The position numbers and the translations under genes were made by a program. The notes beneath the pieces are model-generated. The model was given only the letters and a program-made list of their open reading frames with translations. It was not told where the DNA came from and ran no database searches. This document shows, piece after piece, positions 1 through 6,021 of a stretch of 9,120 nucleotides of DNA. Origin of the DNA: Paludibacteraceae bacterium (GTDB taxonomy: Bacteria; Bacteroidota; Bacteroidia; Bacteroidales; Paludibacteraceae). The DNA is taken from NCBI GenBank assembly GCA_023227695.1, contig JALNVE010000115.1:1-9120 (forward strand), read 5' to 3'. Within the stretch, counting starts at the first letter, position 1. Every line of letters begins with the position of its first letter.

Positions 1-30
1 TCAAAATAAAAAAATACAAATCAAAAAAAA

Positions 31-66
31 TATCCATTCCAGCAAGCTAGCTTGCTGGAATGGATA
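31..66 (-). terminator. Intrinsic terminator of the minus-strand recR operon (exact 36-bp palindrome plus U tract)
   Basis: The 18 bases at 31-48 are the exact reverse complement of 49-66, so the element is a perfect palindrome with no spacer; in RNA the middle CTAG would form the loop. Read on the minus strand it begins two bases after the stop codon of the HAD hydrolase gene and is followed directly by eight T residues (A23-A30 on the plus strand), then more T-rich sequence. This is the classic layout of a Rho-independent terminator. The plus-strand side (67 onward) has no T run, so termination should be one-directional. Confidence 0.9.
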
Positions 67-68
67 AA

Positions 69-581
69 TCATAGTATGTTTGTCCAATAAAACCTGTAAC
101 GCTTATTTAGGACTTGATAATATCCCTTTCTCTTGTCCATCTCGTCGCCGATACTGTCCAGCCATTCGCCGAGGCGGAGTATGAGGTTTTTGGGCTTATG
201 TGGATTACGTCTTCTTTGAGAGAATTTGTAATCTTCCTCGTCAATCCCTTTGATCTTTTGATAGATCTTGCCCCATTCGGGTAGTCCACCAAGATTGCGG
301 TCGTCGATGAAGAGGTCGACGTTCAACTTCCTTGGAGAGTCTAACGATAAAACTTCCTCAGGATAATTTTTGTTAACCGCATAGAACTCTAGTCCACGCT
401 CTCTACAGAACTCAATGGCTTCGTCCAATGATTGGTCCACACGTACCGTCCAAAGAATGATCTGATAATGCTCCTCTGCCTGAAGCCTCTTCAAAACATC
501 AATGGCAAAAGGCATCTCTTTCCCGATCTTTGGATATTCGTTAGTGACGATTGTGCCGTCAAAGTCTACTGCTATTTTCAT
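69..581 (-). CDS. HAD-superfamily hydrolase (small, capless type)
   Basis: A 170-residue protein with the HAD phosphatase motifs in order. Motif I is DFDGT at 6-10, with D6 as nucleophile and D8 as acid/base. Motif II is the Thr of ILWTVR (T45), motif III is probably K85, and motif IV is the acidic pair D93-D94 in FIDDRN. The family hydrolyses phosphate esters with Mg2+ in the cytoplasm; the substrate cannot be told from sequence. The spacing between motifs leaves no room for a large cap domain. The core resembles small Bacteroides HAD proteins that I recall as the BT0820 type. The basic tail after about residue 118 looks like an extension to that core. It is the last gene of the minus-strand operon, starting 5 nt after the previous stop codon and ending 2 nt before the terminator. 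An AAGGAAA sequence upstream could serve as ribosome binding site. Confidence 0.85.
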   Translation of the reverse strand: MKIAVDFDGTIVTNEYPKIGKEMPFAIDVLKRLQAEEHYQIILWTVRVDQSLDEAIEFCRERGLEFYAVNKNYPEEVLSLDSPRKLNVDLFIDDRNLGGLPEWGKIYQKIKGIDEEDYKFSQRRRNPHKPKNLILRLGEWLDSIGDEMDKRKGYYQVLNKRYRFYWTNIL

Positions 582-586
582 AGATA

Positions 587-1072
587 TCAGTTTTCCTTGT
601 TAGTAGTTACTTCTTTTGTCTCAATGACGTCGGGCTTGCTGAAGAAGATAAGGATCATAAAGACAATGAGGCAGCAATAGAGCATCGATTTGTCCCTTGT
701 AAGAAGGTATGTAACGAAGCAGAATAGTGCAACAGATAGGTTGGCTGCTATCTTGTAGATGTATATTTTCTTTAATTGAGAAATTTTAGAAATATCTTGG
801 ATGGGTTGTAGCTTATCAATTTTCATTTTTGATAGTTTCAAAGAGAGCGGAATAAAGATCATCATGCTAAGAATAGCGATGGATTGTAGTACAACAGCTG
901 TCTCTCTCCCTACAAACGGTTCTTTTGTCTTGAAGAAAAAGAGTCCCAATGCACAAATAATGATAACGCTACATAATGAATAGCGGTATATGTAACCTGT
1001 AGATTCAGTGTGTTTGGTAATTGCTTCTTTAATTTGTTTCTCTTGTGATTTCATTGTATTTCTCTGTTTCAT
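587..1072 (-). CDS. Four-helix integral membrane protein of unknown function
   Basis: I do not recognise a family. The 161-residue product has four hydrophobic segments at roughly 29-47, 58-78, 107-125 and 129-145. These are two hairpins separated by a basic, charged loop (about 80-106), with a polar N-terminus and a charged C-terminal tail. No catalytic motif, lipobox or signal peptide is visible. It lies 21 nt after recR and 5 nt before the HAD hydrolase gene, so it is probably co-transcribed with both. The start is uncertain: a second ATG at codon 7 (position 1054) would give 155 residues and lose nothing hydrophobic. The charged ends and even number of helices suggest both termini are cytoplasmic; this is inference. 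Confidence 0.7.
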   Translation of the reverse strand: MKQRNTMKSQEKQIKEAITKHTESTGYIYRYSLCSVIIICALGLFFFKTKEPFVGRETAVVLQSIAILSMMIFIPLSLKLSKMKIDKLQPIQDISKISQLKKIYIYKIAANLSVALFCFVTYLLTRDKSMLYCCLIVFMILIFFSKPDVIETKEVTTNKEN

Positions 1073-1093
1073 TTTTTTAAAATGGACGCGTCC

Positions 1094-1723
1094 TTATTTC
1101 AATGTCTCCTGGTAAGGTGTTCTGTTGATGATGGAACGACCTAACGTGATTTCGTCTGCATATTCCAATTCATCGCCGATAGCAATGCCTCGGGCAATGG
1201 TGGTGATGTTTGCTTTGCAATTGGCTGCCGCCAATTTTTTATAAATGTAGAAGTTGGTTGTGTCGCCCTCCATCGTTGGACTGAGAGCTAGAATCACCTC
1301 TTTAATGTCTTCTGTTGATATGCGTTCAACCAGACTGCCGATGTTCAGATCAGAAGGACCGATGCCGTCCATAGGGGAGATGATGCCGCCCAAAACATGA
1401 TACAATCCGTTGAACTGCTGTGTGTTTTCAATTGAAAGCACATCTTTGATGTTTTCTACCACGCAAATGGTTGTTTCGTCGCGTTTCGGGTTGGCGCATA
1501 TAGAGCAGATCTCCGTGTCGCAGATGTTATGACAACGTTTGCAGTGTTTGATGTCATTTCGAAGCGTAATGATGGCATTGCCGAAGTCTTCCACCTCTTC
1601 CTTGCTCTGTCTGAGCATATAGAGTACAAGACGGAGAGCGCTCTTTCTGCCTATGCCTGGCAATTTTGCAAATTCGTTGATCGCATTTTCCAATAAACGT
1701 GATGAAAACTGATTCTCGGCCAT
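1094..1723 (-). CDS. recR: Recombination mediator protein RecR
   Basis: RecR works with RecO (and RecF) to load RecA onto single-stranded DNA at gaps during recombinational repair, as a ring-shaped oligomer in the cytoplasm. The 209-residue length is close to the usual 198-205. All expected parts are present in order: a helix-hairpin-helix with LPGIGRKSA at 21-29, a zinc-binding Cys4 motif (C61, C64, C73, C76), a Toprim domain starting at ICVVE (86-90, with E90), the LSPTMEGDTT segment at 147-156, and the conserved C-terminal region IARGIAIGDELEYAD at 176-190. The gene follows the single-pass membrane protein gene with only 3 nt between them, which suggests coupled translation. Nothing in it looks degraded. 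Confidence 0.97.
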   Translation of the reverse strand: MAENQFSSRLLENAINEFAKLPGIGRKSALRLVLYMLRQSKEEVEDFGNAIITLRNDIKHCKRCHNICDTEICSICANPKRDETTICVVENIKDVLSIENTQQFNGLYHVLGGIISPMDGIGPSDLNIGSLVERISTEDIKEVILALSPTMEGDTTNFYIYKKLAAANCKANITTIARGIAIGDELEYADEITLGRSIINRTPYQETLK

Positions 1724-1726
1724 TTT

Positions 1727-2134
1727 TTATTCTTTGAATATGACGTTATTACCATTGGCATCTTTGATAGAGACGATGCTGTCTACAACGTAAACATTGT
1801 TACCTCGCCAAGGTAATGCATGCTTGTATTCATTGTAATGCAATTCGATTTCCTTTCCGCCGAGTCTTTCAAGTTTTTTGGCTACTTCCTCATCGTCGAC
1901 GGAGAAGTTGAATTCATACGACTGAATGGTTGATGTGTTGTTTGTACTCTTGTATCCGGCTTGGATAAGTCTGCCTTCATAGGTCTTGAAGATGTAACCT
2001 TTGTAAACAATCTGATTGAGTTGTCCGCTTTTTACTCCCGTTCCGAATACAAAGTAATATCTGAAATAGAAAAATCCTCCGAATGCAATCAATATAATGA
2101 CTACAGCGAGAATGATGATCTTTAATTTGCTCAT
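1727..2134 (-). CDS. Single-pass membrane protein, Bacteroidota family often labelled '6-phosphogluconate dehydrogenase'
   Basis: A 135-residue protein with a hydrophobic N-terminal helix (about 5-25) followed by a soluble domain of about 105 residues. The segment GQLNQIVYKGYIFKTYEGRL (37-56) and the later LPWRG (107-111) match a Bacteroidota family that I recall being annotated '6-phosphogluconate dehydrogenase'. That name is not supported here: there is no NADP-binding Rossmann motif, and the protein is less than a third of the length of a true 6PGDH. The helix has no lipobox or clear cleavage site, so it is probably an inner-membrane anchor with the small, predicted mostly beta, domain in the periplasm. 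It sits between the nuclease-domain gene (12 nt away) and recR (3 nt away), so it is almost certainly in the same transcript. Function unknown. Confidence 0.8.
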   Translation of the reverse strand: MSKLKIIILAVVIILIAFGGFFYFRYYFVFGTGVKSGQLNQIVYKGYIFKTYEGRLIQAGYKSTNNTSTIQSYEFNFSVDDEEVAKKLERLGGKEIELHYNEYKHALPWRGNNVYVVDSIVSIKDANGNNVIFKE

Positions 2135-2146
2135 ATTTTAAATTTT

Positions 2147-2602
2147 TTAATGTTCAATTTCATTTCTTGCAGGAATTTCTTGAAGAAAATGGTATTTCTG
2201 ATTCTCGTAATCAATCTTGCAGCAATAGTGGTTTATTCCGTTGGAGACAATAAGATAGTTGACCTTCAACTTGAAGTTGTACATGGCTATTTGGTCGAAC
2301 GTCTTCTGCGTGATCTCAATGTGTGGAGCTTTGTATTCAATGATGAGAATAGGCATGCCCGAGCGGTCGTAAATCACAGTGTCGCAACGTTTCTGCATGT
2401 TGTTCATTTTTACCGTCACTTCATTCCCTATAAGAGAAGGTGTATACTCTTTCTCCTTAATCAGAAACTCCACCATGTTTTGCCTTACCCACTCTTCGGG
2501 AGTAAGAGCAACGAATTTACGGCGGCAACGGTCGAATATACATTTTTTACCTTCCGATTCCTTAATCTTAAATGAATATTTAGGTAAGTTAAGTTCTAAC
2601 AT
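2147..2602 (-). CDS. Stand-alone PD-(D/E)XK nuclease domain, type I restriction HsdR N-terminal family (HSDR_N_2)
   Basis: A 151-residue protein that aligns by eye with the N-terminal nuclease domain of type I restriction HsdR subunits (Pfam HSDR_N/HSDR_N_2). The nuclease core is visible: E61 in the first strand, D74 in RCDTVIYD, E89-Y-K91 in IIEYKAP, and a QxxxY motif (Q104 to Y108) typical of RecB-like nucleases. The conserved VALTPEEWVRQ (31-41) also fits this family. A full HsdR is several times longer and carries helicase motors, none of which are here. No hsdM or hsdS lies nearby, so this is not a restriction system. It is the first gene of the recR operon, which suggests a housekeeping DNA-metabolism role (inference). 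The ATG at 2602 was chosen. A TTG eight codons upstream (2626) keeps the frame open, but it overlaps the predicted promoter box, and homologues as I recall them begin at MLxLNLP. Confidence 0.85.
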   Translation of the reverse strand: MLELNLPKYSFKIKESEGKKCIFDRCRRKFVALTPEEWVRQNMVEFLIKEKEYTPSLIGNEVTVKMNNMQKRCDTVIYDRSGMPILIIEYKAPHIEITQKTFDQIAMYNFKLKVNYLIVSNGINHYCCKIDYENQKYHFLQEIPARNEIEH

Positions 2603-2607
2603 TTTAC

Positions 2608-2615
2608 TATATTTG
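2608..2615 (+). promoter_or_regulatory. Predicted -7 box (TATATTTG) for the plus-strand amn-holA operon
   Basis: TATATTTG is an exact match to the Bacteroidota -7 consensus TAnnTTTG and lies 33 bases upstream of the amn ATG at 2649, giving a predicted leader of about 28 nt. The place where a -33 element is expected (about 2580-2590) is inside the nuclease gene and shows no clear TTTG, so the promoter rests on the -7 box alone. Confidence 0.55.
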
Positions 2616-2623
2616 CAATACGG

Positions 2624-2631
2624 CAAAAATA
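2624..2631 (-). promoter_or_regulatory. Predicted -7 box (TATTTTTG) for the minus-strand recR operon
   Basis: The minus strand reads TATTTTTG, a full match to the Bacteroidota -7 consensus TAnnTTTG, about 22 bases upstream of the ATG at 2602. This predicts a start of transcription near 2617 and a very short leader. A TTTTG that could be the -33 element lies at 2656-2660 on the minus strand, inside the amn coding sequence. The spacer of about 24 nt is somewhat longer than usual. Confidence 0.5.
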
Positions 2632-2648
2632 TACATTTCCGGCGTAAT

Positions 2649-3422
2649 ATGAAAACAAAACAAGAGATAGTAGAGAACTGGTTGCCTCGGTATACGAAAC
2701 GACCTCTTGAGGAGTTTACTCCTTATATATTGTTGACTAATTTCAACAATTATGTCGAGATTTTTGCTGATTGGTATAAGGTTCCCATCTATGGCAGGGA
2801 TGGTAGTATGCCAAACGCTTCGGCCAATGGTATCACTATCATCAACTTTGGCATGGGCAGCGCAAGTGCAGCCATTATCATGGATTTGCTTTCTGCTATC
2901 AAGCCAAAAGCGACCATTTTCCTTGGTAAATGCGGAGGCTTGAACGACAAGAACTCAGTGGGTGATTATATTTTGCCATCAGCAGCAATAAGGGGAGAGG
3001 GTACCTCAAACGATTATATGCCATCAGAGGTTCCTGCATTGCCATCTTTCGGTATCCAAAGGGCCATCTCTTCTATTGTGAGAAACTATAATCGCGATTA
3101 TTGGTCTGGCGTTGTCTATACAACCAACCGTCGAGTGTGGGAGCATGATGAGGAATTCAAAGAGTATCTTCGTGTGACGCGTGCTATGGCTATCGATATG
3201 GAGACGGCAACGCTCTTCTTGGTCGGTTTTTCCAATCACGTTCCAATCGGTGCTTTATTGCTTGTATCTGACCAGCCTATGATTTCGACGGGTGTTAAGA
3301 CAGAAGAAAGCGATAAGAGTGTTACGCAAAAATTTGTGAAAGAACATATTATGATTGGCGTTAACTCGTTGGAGGCCATCAAGAATAAGGATATAACAAT
3401 CAAACATCTCATCTTCGATTGA
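2649..3422 (+). CDS. amn: AMP nucleosidase, short Bacteroidota form
   Basis: The enzyme cleaves AMP to adenine and ribose 5-phosphate, linking purine salvage to adenylate balance. The 257-residue protein belongs to the nucleoside phosphorylase (PNP/UDP, NP-1) fold. GMGSASA (68-74) and GKCGG (93-97) form the phosphate/ribose-binding region. IDMETATL (182-189) holds the conserved Met-Glu of the sugar site. SDQP (207-210) holds the catalytic-type Asp (D208). It lacks the N-terminal regulatory domain of the roughly 480-residue enterobacterial Amn. The ATG at 2649 was chosen because family members I recall start at MKTKQEIV. The same frame is open back to 2379, but that 90-residue stretch is antisense to the nuclease gene and resembles nothing. 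Substrate assignment rests on family naming; a related nucleotide or nucleoside substrate is possible. It leads the plus-strand operon, 29 nt before holA. Confidence 0.88.
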   Translation: MKTKQEIVENWLPRYTKRPLEEFTPYILLTNFNNYVEIFADWYKVPIYGRDGSMPNASANGITIINFGMGSASAAIIMDLLSAIKPKATIFLGKCGGLNDKNSVGDYILPSAAIRGEGTSNDYMPSEVPALPSFGIQRAISSIVRNYNRDYWSGVVYTTNRRVWEHDEEFKEYLRVTRAMAIDMETATLFLVGFSNHVPIGALLLVSDQPMISTGVKTEESDKSVTQKFVKEHIMIGVNSLEAIKNKDITIKHLIFD

Positions 3423-3451
3423 TTTGATTTATATAATTTGGATAAAAAGAA

Positions 3452-4468
3452 ATGGCGAAGAAATCAAATGATTTTCAAAGTATTCTCTCTGATTTAAAAC
3501 AGAAAGTGTATAAACCTATCTATCTTTTGATGGGAGAGGAGCCTTACTACATCGATGTCATTAGCGATTATATCCAGAATAATGTTTTGACAGAGACTGA
3601 ACGTGAGTTCAACCAGATGGTTGTCTACGGTGCAGATGTCTCTATGCGTGAGGTTATTAATATGGCCAAACGTTATCCGATGATGTCTTCTCATACGGTT
3701 ATCATAGTGAAGGAGGCGCAGAACTTGGACAACCTTGACGATCTGAACTTTTATCTTCAAAAACCTCAGGAAACTTCCATATTGGTTCTTTGCTACAAAT
3801 ATAAAAAGGTAGATGCAAGGAAAAAATTCGTTACTGAAATTGCCAATAAGGGAGTTCTCTTCGAATCAAAGAAATTATACGACAATCAAGTCCCTGCTTT
3901 TATCGGTGATTATTTGAAGAAAGAAGGCTTGGGCATAGAACCGAAGGCGGCTCAGATGTTGACTGATTTTTTGGGTGCAAACTTGTCTAACATCGTCAAC
4001 GAGTTGGATAAATTGATTATCTCCAGACCTCAGGGTGCAACTTTGATTACCCCTGATCTAGTGGAGAAAAATGTGGGTGTCAGTAAAGACTTTAATAATT
4101 TTGAGTTGTTGAATGCCTTGATTAACAAGGATGTATTTAAAGCTAACCAGATTGTTTTTTATTTTGAACAGAATCCAAAATCCAACCCTTTGGTGTTGAC
4201 ACTTACCGTGTTGTTCAATTTTTTCTCCAATCTGATGCTTTATTATTATATAAAAGATAAAAGTCCGTCAAATGTGGCGCAGGAGTTGGGTGTCAATCCC
4301 TACTTCGTGAAGGATTACCAGACGGCGGCTTCAAAATATAATGCTTGGAAGACGATGGAAATTGTCTCGTTGTTGCGTATCTATGATGCGAAATCAAAAG
4401 GTATCGACAATTCATCGGCTTCAGATGGAGAACTCATGAAGGAGTTGGTTTATAAAATTTTACACTAA
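3452..4468 (+). CDS. holA: DNA polymerase III subunit delta
   Basis: Delta is the clamp-loader subunit that opens the beta sliding clamp during DNA replication. The 338-residue length matches the family (about 330-345). The start MAKKSNDFQSILSDL leads into the delta-type nucleotide-binding fold with IYLLMGEEPYYID (23-35), the degenerate P-loop region typical of this inactive AAA+ subunit. The middle domain has the family's LSNIVNELDKL (178-188). The C-terminal collar domain (about 215-338) contains NPYFVKDYQTAASKYN (282-297), which resembles the NPYFVxxY pattern seen in HolA of many bacteria. It lies 29 nt after amn and 12 nt before the ysxC gene. A near-consensus promoter box just upstream has one base too many between TA and TTTG, so I infer read-through from the amn promoter. 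Confidence 0.95.
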   Translation: MAKKSNDFQSILSDLKQKVYKPIYLLMGEEPYYIDVISDYIQNNVLTETEREFNQMVVYGADVSMREVINMAKRYPMMSSHTVIIVKEAQNLDNLDDLNFYLQKPQETSILVLCYKYKKVDARKKFVTEIANKGVLFESKKLYDNQVPAFIGDYLKKEGLGIEPKAAQMLTDFLGANLSNIVNELDKLIISRPQGATLITPDLVEKNVGVSKDFNNFELLNALINKDVFKANQIVFYFEQNPKSNPLVLTLTVLFNFFSNLMLYYYIKDKSPSNVAQELGVNPYFVKDYQTAASKYNAWKTMEIVSLLRIYDAKSKGIDNSSASDGELMKELVYKILH

Positions 4469-4480
4469 AAGATTTATTAT

Positions 4481-5095
4481 ATGGAGATTAAATCGGCAGA
4501 ATATATTGCGAGTAATACGGAATTGTATAAATGTCCAAAACATACGTTGACAGAATTTGCTTTCATAGGAAGGTCTAATGTAGGAAAGTCTTCCTTGATC
4601 AATATGCTTACAGGAAATAAAAACTTGGCAAAAACCTCTTCCAAACCAGGAAAGACCATTCTTATTAATCACTTTTTGATTAATAGAAATTGGTTTTTGG
4701 TGGATTTGCCAGGGTATGGTTATGCAAGAATCAACAAGAGCGGATTGGATAGGTTGGACAAGATGGTCAAGGGTTATGTATTGAACCGAGATTGTCTGAC
4801 AAACCTTTTTGTGCTTATCGATTGCCGTCTGGAACCTCAAAAAATAGACTTGGATTTCTTGGAGTTTCTTGGAGTGAATGGCATTCCGTTCTCTATTATT
4901 TTCACTAAGGCAGATAAATTGAACGATTCGCAATTGCATACCAATCTTAAGGTTTATCGCGATAAACTTTTTGAACAATGGGAAGAGTTGCCTCCAATTT
5001 TTGTAACCTCTTCTGAAAGAGGAATTGGTCGTGATGATGTGCTCAATTATATTGAAACTATAAATAAGAACGTTGAAAATCCTGAAGAGAAGTAA
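4481..5095 (+). CDS. ysxC: Ribosome-assembly GTP-binding protein YihA/YsxC/EngB
   Basis: A TRAFAC-class GTPase of the EngB/YsxC family, needed in studied bacteria for late assembly of the large ribosomal subunit. All G motifs are present in the 204 residues: G1 GRSNVGKS (30-37), the G2 Thr in KPGKT (T59), G3 DLPGYGYA (75-82), G4 TKAD (142-145) and G5 SSERGIG (177-183). PGKTILINHF and DLPGYGYA are diagnostic of this family within the Era-like GTPases. Length is typical (about 195-205). It begins 12 nt after the holA stop codon. A 239-codon frame on the opposite strand spans this whole gene; it is a by-product of codon bias and encodes nothing recognisable. Confidence 0.97.
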   Translation: MEIKSAEYIASNTELYKCPKHTLTEFAFIGRSNVGKSSLINMLTGNKNLAKTSSKPGKTILINHFLINRNWFLVDLPGYGYARINKSGLDRLDKMVKGYVLNRDCLTNLFVLIDCRLEPQKIDLDFLEFLGVNGIPFSIIFTKADKLNDSQLHTNLKVYRDKLFEQWEELPPIFVTSSERGIGRDDVLNYIETINKNVENPEEK

Positions 5096-5121
5096 CGTTA
5101 GATTTTGATAAAAGTTTTGTG

Positions 5122-6021
5122 ATGGTAGTCTTATTTTATTTTCTTTATTCCATTCTTTGGATTTTGGCTTGGTTGCCATTGGAGGTGCTTTACGTAATCT
5201 CCTATTTCCTGTATTTTCTTGTATATTATGTGGTACGTTATCGTCTCAATGTGGTGCGAAATAATCTCAAGAACTCCTTTCCCGAAATGACTGATAAAGA
5301 GCGGTTACGTATAGAGAAGGACTATTATCTTCATTTTGCAGACCTTTTTTTTGAGACGGTAAAGCTGATGCATATCTCCGATGCCGAGATAAAAAAACGT
5401 ATGCACTTCACCAATCCTGAGTTGTTGTACAACATCTGTCAGAACAATAGTGCGGTTGTTATGCTTGGTCATTATGGTAATTGGGAGTGGATCCCGTCCA
5501 TCTTTATTGATGCGAAGGGTTTCGTTGCCGGTGAACTTTACAGGCCGCTGAATAATAAATATTTCGACGGATTTTTCTTGAAACTTCGTCAGCGTTTCGG
5601 AACGTTCAATATTCCGAAAAACGATGCTTTGCGTGCTGTTGTTAATTTTAAACGTGAGAAGAAAAATTTTGCGCTTGGTTTTATTGCAGACCAGACACCT
5701 TCAAGAAGCAATTTGCATTATTGGACAAATTTTTTGCATCAGGATACTCCTTTTTTGAATGGTCCTGAGCGTATTGCCCAAAAAAATGGATATGCAGTTA
5801 TCTATTTTGATGTACAGAAGGTAAAACGTGGATATTATACATGTGATTTGATTCTCTTGACAGATAATGCAAAAGATACCAAGGAGAATGAAATCACTGA
5901 TAAATATGTCGAGTTGTTTGAGAAAACGCTTCGTAGAAATCCTGCGTACTGGTTGTGGTCACACAAGAGATGGAAACACAAGAGAAGCGAAGTGGTTGAA
6001 GTAACTAAAACAAACTGTTAA
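5122..6021 (+). CDS. LpxL/HtrB-type lipid A biosynthesis acyltransferase
   Basis: A membrane-anchored acyltransferase of the LpxL/LpxM (lysophospholipid acyltransferase) family, expected to transfer a secondary acyl chain onto a lipid A precursor at the inner face of the cytoplasmic membrane. The 299-residue protein has a hydrophobic N-terminal stretch (about 3-38) and then the catalytic HX4E motif in GHYGNWEW (H117, E122). YRPLNN (140-145), DQTPS (190-194) and the terminal PAYWLWSHKRWK (274-285) are all hallmarks of the family. The length is near the usual 300. The ATG at 5122 is preferred over the GTG immediately before it (5119). It lies 26 nt after ysxC. Its stop overlaps the glycosyltransferase start by one base (TAATG), which points to coupled translation. 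Transfer onto another lipid, such as an ornithine or glycine lipid, cannot be excluded. Confidence 0.88.
   Translation: MVVLFYFLYSILWILAWLPLEVLYVISYFLYFLVYYVVRYRLNVVRNNLKNSFPEMTDKERLRIEKDYYLHFADLFFETVKLMHISDAEIKKRMHFTNPELLYNICQNNSAVVMLGHYGNWEWIPSIFIDAKGFVAGELYRPLNNKYFDGFFLKLRQRFGTFNIPKNDALRAVVNFKREKKNFALGFIADQTPSRSNLHYWTNFLHQDTPFLNGPERIAQKNGYAVIYFDVQKVKRGYYTCDLILLTDNAKDTKENEITDKYVELFEKTLRRNPAYWLWSHKRWKHKRSEVVEVTKTNC

Noticed and set aside
1084..1093. 10-bp palindrome GGACGCGTCC just after recR
   Set aside because: It is too short to form a useful hairpin without a spacer and has no T run; a chance palindrome is sufficient.
2150..2575. 141-codon plus-strand frame, and the upstream 90 codons of the 2379-3422 frame
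   Set aside because: Both are antisense to the HsdR-type nuclease gene. The real AMP nucleosidase starts at 2649, after the predicted promoter.
2147..2602. Type I restriction-modification system or defence island
   Set aside because: Only the small nuclease domain is present, with no helicase, methyltransferase or specificity subunit, and all neighbours are housekeeping genes.
2603..2626. TTG start eight codons upstream for the nuclease-domain gene
   Set aside because: It would start inside the predicted -7 box, and the family usually begins at the MLxLNLP sequence encoded from 2602.
3432..3440. Promoter box TATAATTTG before holA
   Set aside because: It has three bases instead of two between TA and TTTG, and the 29-nt gap fits co-transcription with amn.
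4460..5179. 239-codon open frame on the minus strand, antisense to ysxC
   Set aside because: It covers a textbook GTPase gene on the plus strand, and its product is low in recognisable structure; it is a by-product of codon choice.
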